A stretch of 64,000 nucleotides of DNA, taken from assembly GCA_030407005.1 (NCBI GenBank), contig JAUDYN010000001.1, forward strand, positions 4,154,001 through 4,218,000, given 5' to 3'. Below are positions 1 through 11,002 of this stretch, in pieces. Source of the stretch: Desarmillaria ectypa. Lineage: Eukaryota; Basidiomycota; Agaricomycetes; Agaricales; Physalacriaceae. Position 1 is the first letter of the stretch. Each line of letters starts with the position of its first letter. The notes beneath the pieces are model-generated. The model saw only the letters and a program-made list of their open reading frames with translations, was not told the DNA's origin and did not search any database. The position numbers were made by a program, and so were the translations under genes.

Positions 1-52
1 CAGACTATTCTTTTCGCAGAGCATCTATTGTCGTATCCATTTGTCTTGCAGC

Positions 53-60
53 TATAAAAT
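53..60 (+). promoter_or_regulatory. TATA box of lipase A
   Basis: The sequence TATAAAAT lies 41 bases before the lipase A start codon. Its paralogue at 50.5 kb has TATAAAAG at a similar distance, which supports a shared promoter layout. Confidence 0.6.
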
Positions 61-100
61 GTAAGATTCACAGCTGATATGCACCAGCCGCCTTCTCACA

Positions 101-1436
101 ATGTTTCTTTACTTCAAGCTCTGGTCTACTCTCGCTGTTCTCCGCCTATTCGTCGATGCCTCTCCACTGGAAATTGCATTTCCTCGGCAAAACAAGGACG
201 AAATAAACACGCTAGACACCTTGGAAATTGAGGCCTTCAAACCATACACGTATTATGCAGGTGCGGCCTATTGCAACCCGTCGACTACGTTGTCCTGGAC
301 TTGCGGTAGTGAGTAGCATTCATACCTACTTTTCATGCGCTTGATAAATACCTTCCCTCAGGTAATTGTGAGGCGAATCCCAACTTCCACCCTGTAGCGT
401 CGGGGGGCGACGGCGCCACCGTGCAATATTGGTATGTCGGTTACGACGCCAATCTCGACACCATCATTGTGGGCCATCAGGGAACTGATATAGCGAAACT
501 GTCAGTCTTATCTTCATATACACGTTTATTACTCTAGATCGATGACGGCATTTACCTCAGTTTACCCGTAGTCACCGACGTCGTCTTCCTTTTGTCGCCG
601 CTCGATGCCACTCTCTTTCCCAACGTCAGCTCCGGTGTCCTGGTCCACAGTGGTTTCAAGCAGGCTCACGCTAAGTGAGTGTCTGTCTATAACAAAAATC
701 GGATCCGATTTCAACACTAAAAATATCCAGCACCGCAACACAGGTTCTCACGGCCGTGATGAAGGCCATATCGACTTACTCGACGAATACTATTACCGTC
801 GTTGGACATTCCCTCGGAGCTGCAATCGCCCTACTCGATGGTGTTTTTCTTAAGTTGCAACTTCCCTTAGCTTCTGTGTCCGTAAAAGGCTACGGAATGC
901 CTCGGGTGAGTAGTTTATTTATGTTCTTGATATGCATCTTCACGGATGATGTACAGGTGGGAAACCCGCAATTTGCGGATTACGTTGATCAGCATTTGTC
1001 TGTCTCTCACGTCAACAATAAGTGCTTTATTCTACTCAATTGTTCTGGCGCGGAGCACTCGGCTGATTATACGTTAGGAAAGACTTCGTTCCAATCCTTC
1101 CAGGTAAGGGACTCGCAAATTCGAATAATAATGTACTCAAGTGTCTCAGAACGATTTTTGGGCTTCGCACATTGTTCCGGAGAGAAGCATATTAATGACT
1201 CCAGCGTGTGGATAAACTGTCCAGGTAAAAAAAAATGCAAGTTATTCGCATCAGAAAACTGACTCGGCGACAGGCCAAGACAATGAGAGCAATCAGTGCG
1301 TTGTCGGCGAAGTTCCTACTATATTGTTAGGCAATGCAGGTGATCATGACGGTACGTTTTCTTTTTACCTGTAGTCTTCATCTTGAACTTAATTTGTCCT
1401 TTAGGTCCTTATGACGGGGTCATGATAGGATGTTGA
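101..1436 (+). CDS. Secreted class-3 lipase (lipase A), multi-exon
   Basis: Predicted extracellular triacylglycerol lipase or feruloyl-esterase-like hydrolase of the fungal lipase class 3 family. The N-terminus is a signal peptide (MFLYFKLWSTLAVLRLFVDA). The first exon ends at 308 inside a Gly-Ser codon pair and resumes at 362. Spliced exons give the nucleophile elbow GHSLGAAIAL (about 800-840), the YGMPRVGNPQFADYVD block, the probable catalytic Asp in KKDFVPILPG, and the His region FAHCSGEKHI. The end is GPYDGVMIGC followed by TGA at 1434-1436. All three catalytic positions survive splicing, so the gene looks intact. It is a paralogue of the gene at 50478-51803, with the same exon plan. Regulation beyond the close TATA box is not visible. 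Lipase versus esterase substrate cannot be told from sequence. Confidence 0.85.
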
Positions 1437-4420
1437 CACGAACAATGTCGGTTGCGGTTCTTGTTATTTAAATATAAGACGGATTTAAACATGGTATCAT
1501 TACCTGATTGCCGGTGCTCGACTTGCATGCAGCTGTCAGTCCTAACAAGTTTCATCTTCCTCTTTCCGGGTATTTTGATGCGTGTTTTGCTTTACAAATA
1601 AGACCGGGTTATGGAATTGAAGTGGGATCTGACTCGTAATCGTATTCAGCGACCTTATTCGGAACAATCTCATCGTCGGAAGCTGTACGTGGAGCCCTTC
1701 CTTATTAAAGGGCCAGGATTTAAGCCCTAAGTTCGGCCTATCCGAGATCAACTCAGCCCAGAAAATCCCGGCCTCATAGTGAGGCTTGTTCAAGACTCGG
1801 ACTCGTGAATTCATTGATCCTAAACCTGCTCAAGTCCGGCCCGGACAACACTAAGCCCATAGTAAGGTCGTGTTAAATACAGCTCTCCAGCTTTCTCACA
1901 CCGGAGCGAAACCCCCTTCAATGGTATAAAACCGACTGGCGCAAGTCGTGTCTTGACGACGACTATGGCAGAAAAACTCCAGACTGAGATATTCTCCGTC
2001 CAAGGATGTCGCACAACGCTCATAACAAACTCCATTCTGATATCCCTTTCCTGAACACCCTCGTCGCTACCTCGAGTATGGCTCTTCTCGATCATGGCGC
2101 CTATACTCTCTGGGTTTGCATGATCGCCGCCATCCTCACGTACATTCATCACCTCGCTGTCCTTTACCTCGATAGGAAATACCAGTGTGCTATGTTGAAG
2201 AATTTTCTGTGACGTCCACCTTGTGGTGCATCATATCCTTGTTCCTCATCAGAGTATTATGGCTGGTTGCCATCGCATTGGACTTTTCTTCAGATTGAGA
2301 TACCTTCAGCGGCGGGTGGTGCAGACGTTCGTTGTGGAGCTGCTGTCGACACTCGTCGAAGTAGGAATCTTCTTCTTCTTGGGATACGCATGCATTTAGG
2401 AGAGAAAGTGTTGTGAAAAACGGGGGATGAATAGATCAGTTCGTTCCCAGTTAGTACATGCGCGGTGTCAGGCCAATAGTATTGCGCTTGGCTGAGCTCT
2501 GCAAACGCATGCAGATGTACACTACTGTACCTACTTATATACTAAATACTAATTTACTAGAATGTTCTACGAGTTTCCTAATATTTCTTTCTTAATCAGC
2601 AAGCTCGGCATGATGCCGGATTGCCATCATCTCGGCTCAACTCTCAAATCCCAACAGAAAGCATGCCAAGCGGGCATATGAAGGGACTTGAGATGGTCTA
2701 CATCCGACAAATATTAGTGAGCAGTACACTTTCGTCGTGAAGAAACTCTTTAGTTGACCACGACGAAATTAAACTCGCCTGTCACACTATGATTAGATGA
2801 CAATTCTATGACAACTTCTCCCAATAATAAAGTGATACTGATTGCCCAAGTCATTAACAGACGCACGCGAATACTCTCACTATAGAAGTATATCCTCGTC
2901 ACTATTGTAGCTATGATAATTCTTATATTCAAAGCTCAAGAGTTAATTTGAAACACTCGACGCTTAGACAATCATCTCACTGGAAAAGTTGCACCTCAAG
3001 CTCAAAAGATCCGAGTTTCTTCCCCCGGGTCGGGGGTATCGAGGAATAATCGAACAACGGAACTGAAAAGTAGCAGAACTTGACAATCACAAAGTAACAT
3101 TTTCCCATTTCCGTGGTGGCACTGTCGCAGAGGTCGGGTGGCATTCTTGATTCGGTGTTACATTCTACGGTCTTTTGGGCATTCTTTGATTAGCTTCCCC
3201 ATCTTCGACAGTATCGCTCCATTTCCAAGGGCAGGCATTGGGCGTCACCAAATGTAGCAACCGATCTCTCTTCGATATCGTGATCGGCTACTTTTCATGA
3301 GCATTCTCCGCTCAAGCTCAAGCTCTGCTTCAGTCTGTCTCTGGAACGTAATCACTAAATTTCAAGGTACACACGGTGATATGGTGCATACTAGTGTATA
3401 TGTCCGAGCGCCAGATTTTTCATGCGAGACGGATTAAATATGGACACTTCGTTCTATGTATCAGGGAGTGGTCCAATACAAGAAATCAGGGAGCCTTATA
3501 CCAACGGAAACCAGCTACAGTCTCAAACTAATCTTTACTCGTCTATAGCTGCCTGGGAGCTTAAAAAAAATTTAGTCTCGAATTCAGGCCATTGGCCGCT
3601 GAAACACATACTTATGGGAGGCTGAGACGGTAACACGAAGCATATGTCGATGTACCAGCGTTGGCAGAGACTTGAATCTGCAGATACGGTTTAGAGAATG
3701 TGCAGGAAAGTGTAGACATGAGCATATTGAGACGATAATTGAAGCCGAAGTCAACAACGGAGTATCTCGAAAATAAACGGCTGAACCACGGTAGAACGAG
3801 ACAGCAATGCATGACTTCCGGTTGAAAAACATCTTTAATATTTGCCTTGGAATACAGCCAAGACCAACGTCTGGGCTTGGGCTTGGGCTTGGTGTATGGT
3901 TGTAACTAGCAAGGCCACGTGAAGTGAAGAAGATCACGCTTGGCATGCTCAACCCCGATCGATCATATCCGAGTCCGAGACTAGTCTATTCGGGATTACG
4001 TTTTGACTCTTTTTTTGCAGCCCTTCGTGCACTCGAATCTGCGCTGGCGCAACACTGTTAGTCACCTTCTAAACGAAAGATGCGTTTTGGCGTCAATCTA
4101 CTCTTCGGTCCTAATTATTTCAAGAAAAGTACTAACCTACACGGTGCCACACATAGCGAGCAAGTCCAGCTCGCGGCGGACGACTGGCTTGTTGTAAGTC
4201 TTATTTTTCCAGAGTTCTTAGAATGCAACTGCATATGGGCATATCCGGCTGCCCGACGAATTATTCACATGGGATGAAAGCTTTTGACAAGATAAGCGCC
4301 GAGAATTTTACCGTGTAGTTGGTCTTGGTATCTGGAATGTCAGGCCTCGCCTGCTGCACTTGCATCCGGATTTTCCCCGATAATTTATTGACAAGAGAAC
4401 CCTTATAGGTTTCGGAAGGC
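1437..4420. other. Long intergenic region, no recognised gene
   Basis: About 3 kb between lipase A and the pectate lyase. The only plausible reading is a short frame at 2006-2212. A short run of GGGCTT units (three copies) is at about 3870-3893. Other frames are short, lack family motifs and have no convincing splice partners. Confidence 0.5.
2006..2212 (+). CDS. Possible small single-pass membrane protein
   Basis: A 68-codon frame with one hydrophobic stretch near the middle (TLWVCMIAAILTYIHHLAVL) that could span a membrane, followed by a basic RKYQ segment. I do not recognise it. The opposite strand is also open here for 110 codons, so the call rests only on the hydrophobic segment. It may be the first exon of a longer gene or chance. 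Confidence 0.2.
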   Translation: MSHNAHNKLHSDIPFLNTLVATSSMALLDHGAYTLWVCMIAAILTYIHHLAVLYLDRKYQCAMLKNFL

Positions 4421-4428
4421 TATATAAT
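4421..4428 (+). promoter_or_regulatory. TATA box of the pectate lyase gene
   Basis: TATATAAT sits 51 bases before the start codon of the pectate lyase, the same spacing class as the two lipase promoters. Confidence 0.5.
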
Positions 4429-4478
4429 GCCTGTGTTTTGGATAGGTCAACCCCAAGATCTCTGAATTCTACTTCACC

Positions 4479-6036
4479 ATGCAACTGCTGCTTGCCTTGT
4501 CTGTCGCCTCTCTGGCCGGCCTTTCCATGGCTTGCAACGCGTATACTGGCGGTCTCCCGAAAGCCACTGGTACAGTATCCAGTAAAGCGGTCATCGAGGT
4601 CGCCGCGGGCCAGGTCTTCGATGGCGGCTGGAAGAAGTATGACCGTGGAAGCGGTGCTTGCAGGTACGCGTTTTTACATGAGCATGAACAAAGTCATGAA
4701 CGTTTGCTATCACAGCGGTCAATCTGAGGGAGGTACGCATATCGTCCTATGGTTAGCTGCTGAACTAGTGCTTATCGCATTGCGACAGACTACAAAGATG
4801 CAGGTATATGTTTTGTATTTTGTGGTTTAAAATGCTATACTGATGCCTGTGACAGTTTTCTACCTTCACGAGGGTGCCACTCTACAGAACGTCATCATTG
4901 GCGCTAACCAAGCCGAAGGTGTTCGTACGTCATTTTTGGTTTCTTTCGAGGCGTTCTCTCAACCGTTTCCCCGTAACAGACTGTACCGGATGTGCGTATT
5001 TCCCTGATATCTATTGCTGGTTGGGTCTAAGCTTCCCTAGACTGCACCTTAAAATTTGTTTGGGTGAGTTACTATTCTTGGTTCTGAGGGCTTCTGCTAA
5101 TGTAGTCATGTAGTTCGAGGACGTCTGCGGTATGAATATGCTCTTGAGCACTAATAGTCACTGATAATTTACGTGCACTCATTTAGAGGATGCCATCACC
5201 ATTGTACGCGCACCTGACTTCGATAGAGGCATGCTAGTAACTCATTCTATGCTCTGTAGAAAAATGACGAGGCTGGTGACTACACTAACATCATCGGTGG
5301 TGGTGCCTACCACGCCGCCGACAAGGTTATTCAACATAATGGCTGTGGTACCGTTAACGTACAAGCATCATCTTTATTTCCTACTTCTCGAGCTCACAGT
5401 TCTCTCAAAGATCGTCAACTTCTTTGTCAGTGGTAAGTACTTCTTTCGTGCGCTAAAATTTCCTTTTTCATATCTCTTTTAGATTACGGAAAGGTGACTG
5501 ATGGTCTGGCATTTTCCATTTCTTATTGACTAACTACCTTGATTAGTTGTACCGATCCTGTGGCAACGTATGTTCCGCGCTAATCTCTCGTAGCTATTTG
5601 CTCACGTTTTGTTAAAGTGCAAGAGTCAGTGCAAACGTAACGTATACATCTCCGGTGTTTACGCCAAGGACGGTAAGAATTAATCAAACTTATATCCTAC
5701 TTTCCTACTCATGTCGGCATAAATAGGTGGAACTCTCGCTGGAATCAACTCTAACTACGGCGTACGCCCATCTTTCTCTGTCACTTTCCTAGCCCGCTGC
5801 TTACTGCTGTTAACTATCAGGACACAGCTACCATCGTTGATTCCTGCTAGTGCGTTGTACCCATCTATGCGTCCTTCCATCCTAACTCATGATAAACACA
5901 GCGACACAAAGCACCCTTGTACGCTTTACAAAGGATGTGCTGGAGGGTGAGCATTGACTCTCTCCGTCTCGTGATTCTATATCTCACAACATCATACAGT
6001 TGTGAACCTAGCGTTGTTGGCTACTGCAGTGGCTAA
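4479..6036 (+). CDS. Secreted pectate lyase, polysaccharide lyase family 3
   Basis: Cleaves polygalacturonate of plant cell walls by beta-elimination, outside the cell. A signal peptide ([18 protein letters not shown]) is followed by PL3 hallmarks read across many small exons: [79 protein letters not shown], and the cysteine-rich C-terminus ending [10 protein letters not shown] with TAA at 6034-6036. I count about fifteen or sixteen introns of roughly 50-90 nt; several exons are only 10-25 nt. All splices I checked keep frame with GT..AG borders, so it looks functional. PL3 enzymes need calcium and act at alkaline pH; this is family knowledge. Simple ORF calling would miss the gene entirely. 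Confidence 0.88.
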
Positions 6037-6622
6037 GTGCCTGGCCAATTTTATCCATCGAATGTTTCATGGCTTCCTTGGTTTCGAGCTCTGTAAGCCA
6101 TCACTCTATCTATTCGTTTGCTTCTGGGAGACCTCATAGCATGATATATAGGATGTCTTATTCATTCCCCATATATCACGTATTCTCTGGTTTTCTTTTG
6201 ACAAGAAATGATAATTTACACTTATTTTGAACACCGGACAGTAAGATCTGCGAGGCACTTAATAATCTTGGTTTGTATCCTTCCTTTTCACTCTATTCGA
6301 CAAAAAATGAGTAGCCAAAGTCATACCTCGATGATAGCGATTTTTCACCAACGGGGAGCATCGGTTGTGAGTTGAGAGTAGGGGCATCAAATCAAAAGTT
6401 AGAGCCGTGTAGTTAGCCATTCGAAATGGTCATTTTTATCGATGAAATAAAGTCTCTAGATGTGCCAACGGACCAGGTTCGTACATGTTAGTCAGGCAAT
6501 TAATCCTGCAAGCTAGAGCCTAGCAAGCTCGACCTTCACCGCGAGTTCCCCGCCATTACTCACAGAAACTTGATTTGAAGAATAGCAGAAACAGATGGTC
6601 AGATACAGGTATATCGTTTAAG
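6037..6622. other. Intergenic region before the retrotransposon
   Basis: Contains the 3' flank of the pectate lyase and nothing I can recognise. The retrotransposon inserted at its right end. Confidence 0.5.
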
Positions 6623-6627
6623 CTATT
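6623..6627. repeat. Target site duplication, left copy (CTATT)
   Basis: CTATT precedes the left LTR, and CTATT follows the right LTR at 12821-12825. A perfect 5-bp duplication is what copia integrases usually make. Confidence 0.9.
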
Positions 6628-6932
6628 TGTTGTAAAAGAGTGTGTAACGGAGGTTATGAGTGCAGTGGTAAACTACGAGACTTGACTGTGTGAGAGATGT
6701 GGGTGAGAGTAAGAATATGAATCTATTATTATTTGTGGGCTGGTCTGCCCGGTATATATACTACAAGGTGGGTACTTCTAGAATATACTATCATCTACTA
6801 GTGTCCATGTCTGACTCATTGCTGAGTGAGCAGACAGGCGATCGAGTCAAGGAGAAGGTGCGCGAAGGTTCGGGCGCTTCAACGTTGCTCCGATTGCCGG
6901 ATTGCCATATGCGGCTGAGCGCATCTTCAACA
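6628..6932 (-). repeat. 3' LTR of the copia element
   Basis: 305 bp, begins TGTTG and ends CAACA. It differs from the right LTR by one transition (T at 6686 versus C in the other copy). It carries a TATATATA stretch that could serve as promoter TATA. Confidence 0.93.
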
Positions 6933-6943
6933 CTCCCCCTCAA
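6933..6943 (-). other. Polypurine tract of the copia element
   Basis: On the minus strand TTGAGGGGGAG lies directly against the 3' LTR, the usual position for the plus-strand primer. Confidence 0.75.
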
Positions 6944-7954
6944 GACGGCAATAGGCCTAATTCGCGAACGAACTTCTCATGCTTGGGTCTTGGCAATGCT
7001 TTCGTAAAAATGTCGGCAACCATTTCATCGGTGGGGCAATACAATAGTTCAATAACCCCGGATTCTACTTTTTCGCGGACAAAATGATTCTGCACATCAA
7101 AATGCTTCGACCGCGCGTGATATTGTGGATCTCTGGCGATGGCGATCATGGATTGGTTGTCTTCAAATACCAGAGTAGGTTCTTCTTGAATGTAACCCAA
7201 TTCGGCTAAGAAATTGCGATTCCAGATTGCTTGACGCGTTGCATGTGCTAGAGCCGTGTATTCTGCTTCTGTGGACGACAAGGCAACGGTCGACTGTTTC
7301 TTGGATGACCATGCAAACGCTCCACCTCCCAACAGGTAGGTGTAGCCTGAGACTGACTTTTGGTCATCTGGGTTGGATGCGTAATCTGCATCTGTGTAAC
7401 CGGCACTGAGAACCTCGCGTTCTTTGTTGGCTCGGAAGGTGAGCTTTAAGTCCTTTGTTCCAGATAGATATCTAAACACTCGCTTTACAGCTGACCAGTG
7501 TTCGGGACCTGGGTTATTTGAGAACTGGCTTAACAACTGTACGGTGTATGCGATGTCGGGCCGTGTGCAAATCACGGCGTACATCAATGAGCCGATAGCA
7601 GACTGATATCTGCCTTGGATGGTAGGCTCGACATGTTCATCGGCTGGTCGCTTTCGCAGGATGACATTAGGATCAAGTGGAGTGGTAACGGGTGATGCAT
7701 TGTGGAGGCCAAAACGGGTGAGTATTCCCTTGATGTATTGTTGCTGGGATAATGAGATGGTGTTGTGGTCGTGGTTCCTCTCTATTTTGATCCCGATGAT
7801 TTTTTTCGGCTCTCCCATATCTTTGATGTTGAATAGCCCTGCTAACTCCTTTTTTACTCTGTCTAGATCCTCAGGTATTTCTGCGAAAATCAGCAGGTCA
7901 TCAACCCATACAGTCAGGAATACTGTCCTGCTGTTTTGGACACGTTTATAGACT
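6940..7954 (-). pseudogene. Copia reverse transcriptase (3' part) and RNase H
   Basis: Reads VYKRVQNSRT, then the catalytic VWVDDLLIFA box of reverse transcriptase, then the connection domain and RNase H (GYTDADYASNPDDQKSVSGY, SSTEAEYTALAHA). It ends at the conserved HEKFVRELGLL terminus. This part is open without stops. It is separated from the 5' half of reverse transcriptase by the insertion at about 7955-9317. Confidence 0.88.
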
Positions 7955-9317
7955 GCTGATGTGCTTGGTAACGGTGAGTGACAAAAGAATTAGGGAATGG
8001 CAATGAACACCAATCACACTAAACCTCTTACTACTCTACACTTAATCACCAATATTGAATTCGGGCGGTTTCGAGTATGATGGAAGCACTCTGCAGACTT
8101 CAATAATCAAGTACAATTGTCTTAAAGACGTTTTATTCATTACTAGTGAGTTTATACAAAGTACTACTCGTACTAGTGGGGTGGGTAAGACACAATTAGA
8201 TAAGAGTGACTTGGTTTGAGCTACTGCGCTCGTTCTGACTGAAATGGCTTCAGGCTGGTGGCGCTCTTGGCCCTATACTGCTTCCTACAAGTGATAAACA
8301 CTTGACCAGTCGCACTCTTGGCTGACTAGTGGCACTCTTGGCCTAAGAATAAACTATAACTCCGAGAACTTTGCTTGAACTAACTTCAAAACACTCCAGA
8401 CCTTTGCAGGACACAACAGTGACTCTAATGGACTTCAATTCAATGCAATTCTATGGGCGACTTAGTGACTATTAATCACTTTGTCAAGGTTAAGCACAAA
8501 AGCCTTTAATTGGGGACACCAGTTACTACCAGTGAGGGCTCAACTGCGGGGATGGCTTGCCTGCTTTGCACGAGCGCCCATCCCACTACTTATATACTAC
8601 TGAGGCAAAACTATAAATATCATCTGGGTATAGGGTATATTGGTAAGGATTTCTTGGCTAGTCACGAATAATGGTGAATAATCACACAATAGTTGGTCTA
8701 GTCTGTTTTCTTTTCAAATATTCAGTCTAGAGACTCCACAGTTGGTCTTTCTGCACCCTTGGCACAACTACATGCCCTAGTAACACGGTTATATGGATAT
8801 CCGGATATTGGTGCCTGTAACAGCTATCCGATCATGATCGAGGGTGCAGTCTGGCTCCACTAGCATCGATCATAAGAGATCTATATCGAAATAGTCAGAT
8901 CTGGGCTCAAGGTTAATCCATTCCTAATTTATTTCTAAGTCCTGTTTCAAGATTGCCATGTGACTAGTTATCCTGACTTAGGCATTTATGCCCAGTCTGG
9001 GCTGCTAGTGACAGAACTTGACGAGATCTGTGTACTCTGCTCCTGGTTTTTGTGTGCTAGTAGCATCCTTCATTTGCTAGTGGCTGTATTTCACTTAGTC
9101 CTGCTAGCATTTGAGTTACTAGTCTGGCCGGCTGGTAGATTTAACCCACTAATGGTGTTGCATCTAAGTCCTGGCTCTACCAGTTGCTTACTGCTTTTAA
9201 CTATCAGCTTGAAGCCTCAGCTATAGTCCTCTATGTATCACTAGTATAGGATAGATGTGCAATAGTATTGTTACAAAATCGCAAAATCTAGGTGTGAATG
9301 CGTAGACGGCATATCAA
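7955..9317. mobile_element. Insertion of about 1.36 kb inside the reverse transcriptase gene
   Basis: The frame ...VDHCV stops matching at about 9317 and resumes as VYKRV at about 7955, so the segment between is foreign. It has no long ORF. It is rich in CTAG-centred words and holds three near-copies of CACTCTTGGC at 8260-8345. No clear terminal repeats were found; the flanking TAGAC and TCAAC could be a degraded 5-bp target duplication. It may be a non-autonomous element or a solo LTR. Both borders are approximate by a few bases. Confidence 0.6.
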
Positions 9318-9850
9318 CGCAATGGTCAACTTCGAGCTTTGAGAATCCAATGGAGGTGAGTTTCCTATTGAATTCATGGTTCCACTCGCATCCTGACTGT
9401 TTTAACCCATAGAGGGTCTTGTATAATTTGCAGACACGTCCCGATTCATCGTCGTAGCCTGGAGGCTGGCGCATGTATATTTCTTCCTCAAGTTCTCCAT
9501 TTAGGTAAGCTCCTCTAATGTCCATTTGACCGATTTCGAGGTTTTTGATGGCAGCTATACCTAGTGCAGCATGAACAGATTCGAGACGGACGACTGGTGC
9601 AAATGTTTCCATAAAATCGACTCCTGGAATCTGTGAGTAGCCTTGTGCTACGAGGTGGGCTTTGTAGCATAGAACTTTTTCATGCTCATCATATTTCTTC
9701 ACGTAGGTCCATCTGCAGCCTATGGTTTCATGTCCCTCTGGTAGATCCTCAAGCTTGTAAGTCCCCATTTCTCTAATCATTGACATTTCCTCATCCATAG
9801 CCTTCTTCCATTCAGGCCATTCTGCTGATTCTTGTGCCTCTGCAAGGCTT
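9271..9850 (-). pseudogene. Copia reverse transcriptase, 5' part
   Basis: Contains typical copia reverse transcriptase blocks WTYVKKYDEHEKVLCYKAHL, QGYSQIPGVDFMETFAPV, MDIRGAYLNGELEEEIYM and KLYKTLYGLKQSG. Upstream it reads SLAEAQESAEWPEWKKAM, directly after a TGA at 9850-9852 where an Arg codon is likely. It runs into the inserted segment after VDHCV. The frame differs from the gag-integrase frame, so a frameshift lies between about 10016 and 9852. Confidence 0.85.
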
Positions 9851-9852
9851 CA

Positions 9853-11002
9853 TGGGAAGTTGTCATGATTAATGTGCTTGCCGTTACTGGCAATATAGCT
9901 TTGATTCATTGCAACATTTGTTGATTCTGGGGGATGTTCGGATAGGGCCAATGGAGTTCGTGATAGTGCTGCTTTCCATGCATTGGGGTTGTTGAGCTTG
10001 TGGTAGTCGTGATTACTAGTGATACGTGAGGTGCAGTCGTATTGCTTCTGGTGTTGGCTCAGGGGTTTCTTTGGTTTCAGGCTGTAGTGATGTGGTTTGC
10101 TGACTTCCTTCTTCAGCTCCCTTTGGCAATGGCAGGTTGTTCATCTCTGCTGCCTCCCCCTCAAGCTGCACATTGTCTGTGCTTTGTTCTATAGCCATGG
10201 GCTCAATAAACTTGTAGTTCTGGGATTCTCAGATTGTGTGAAGTTCTGCGTCGTAGTATTTGATAACTGTTGCATCCTCTGTGAATCCCACGAAGGTATG
10301 TTTCTTTGCTTTTCCTGAGTTTCCGCCCAGCTTTAAAAGACTGATTCCTTCCTGTTTGATCCAGACTGCACAACCGAACTCTTGTAGGTGTGAGACATCA
10401 GGTTTTCTTCCTGTCCATGCTTCTTCAGGTGTTTTCCCATCAAGAGCTCACATTGGTGCACGGTTTCTGATGTATGCCGCGTATTCTACTGCTGTCTCCC
10501 ACAGGAATGATGGTACGTTGTTGGCTATCATCATGGCTCATGCTAGCTCCACTAGTGTGCGATTAAAGTGTTCAGCTACACCATTAGATGAGTGTGCGTA
10601 TGGTGCTGGTGTGAGTAGTCGTATTCCTTTCTTCTTCAACCATTGTTTGACCTCCCCACTAGTGAGTTCCTTTGCATTGTCGACGTGTAGTGTCTTTGGT
10701 GTGAATCCATGCTGTGTTTCGATGAAGGTGACATATTCTTTAATCTTCTGAAATGCTTCTGACTTTGATTTCATGAATTCAGGTGTACATCACTGGGTTG
10801 CATCATCTGTGAGTGTAATGTTGTATTTTGACTTCTGCAGAGACTCAACTCAGGCTGGTCCCCAGATGTCACCATGCGTGGTTTCCCCTGGTTTCTCACT
10901 TCAATGTTTTGCTTCTTGTGGGAATGGGTGAAGAGTCATCTTGGCTTGGATGCAAGCTTCGCATTGACTGAGTGGAGGTGAGTTGTCATCGACTATGAAT
11001 CC
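9853..11002 (-). pseudogene. Copia integrase core and linker, broken by TGA codons
   Basis: Same frame as gag. It shows GDIWGPA, LTDDATQ, the catalytic-core stretches HVDNAKELTSGEVKQWLKK and GVAEHFNRTLVELA, then AMMIANNVPSFLWETAVEYA and ALDGKTPEEAWTGRKPD. In-frame TGA codons lie at 10901-10903, 10850-10852, 10790-10792, 10538-10540, 10448-10450 and 10229-10231. By comparison with usual copia motifs (for example WGPARVES and LARAM), most sit where arginine is expected. Confidence 0.82.

Noticed and set aside
1820..2152. 110-codon minus-strand ORF
   Set aside because: No motif; overlaps a hydrophobic plus-strand frame and has no promoter or splice context.
6690..7007. Identical small proteins encoded at 6690 and 12578
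   Set aside because: Both frames lie in the two LTR copies and are identical because the LTRs are.
7955..9317. Insertion in reverse transcriptase as a large intron
   Set aside because: GT and AG can be found near the borders, but no choice gives the expected VDHC-VYKR reading in frame.
10448..10903. TGA recoded as a sense codon in the retrotransposon
   Set aside because: Host genes in the window use TGA as a stop (lipase A), and the element also has a frameshift, a TAA and an insertion.
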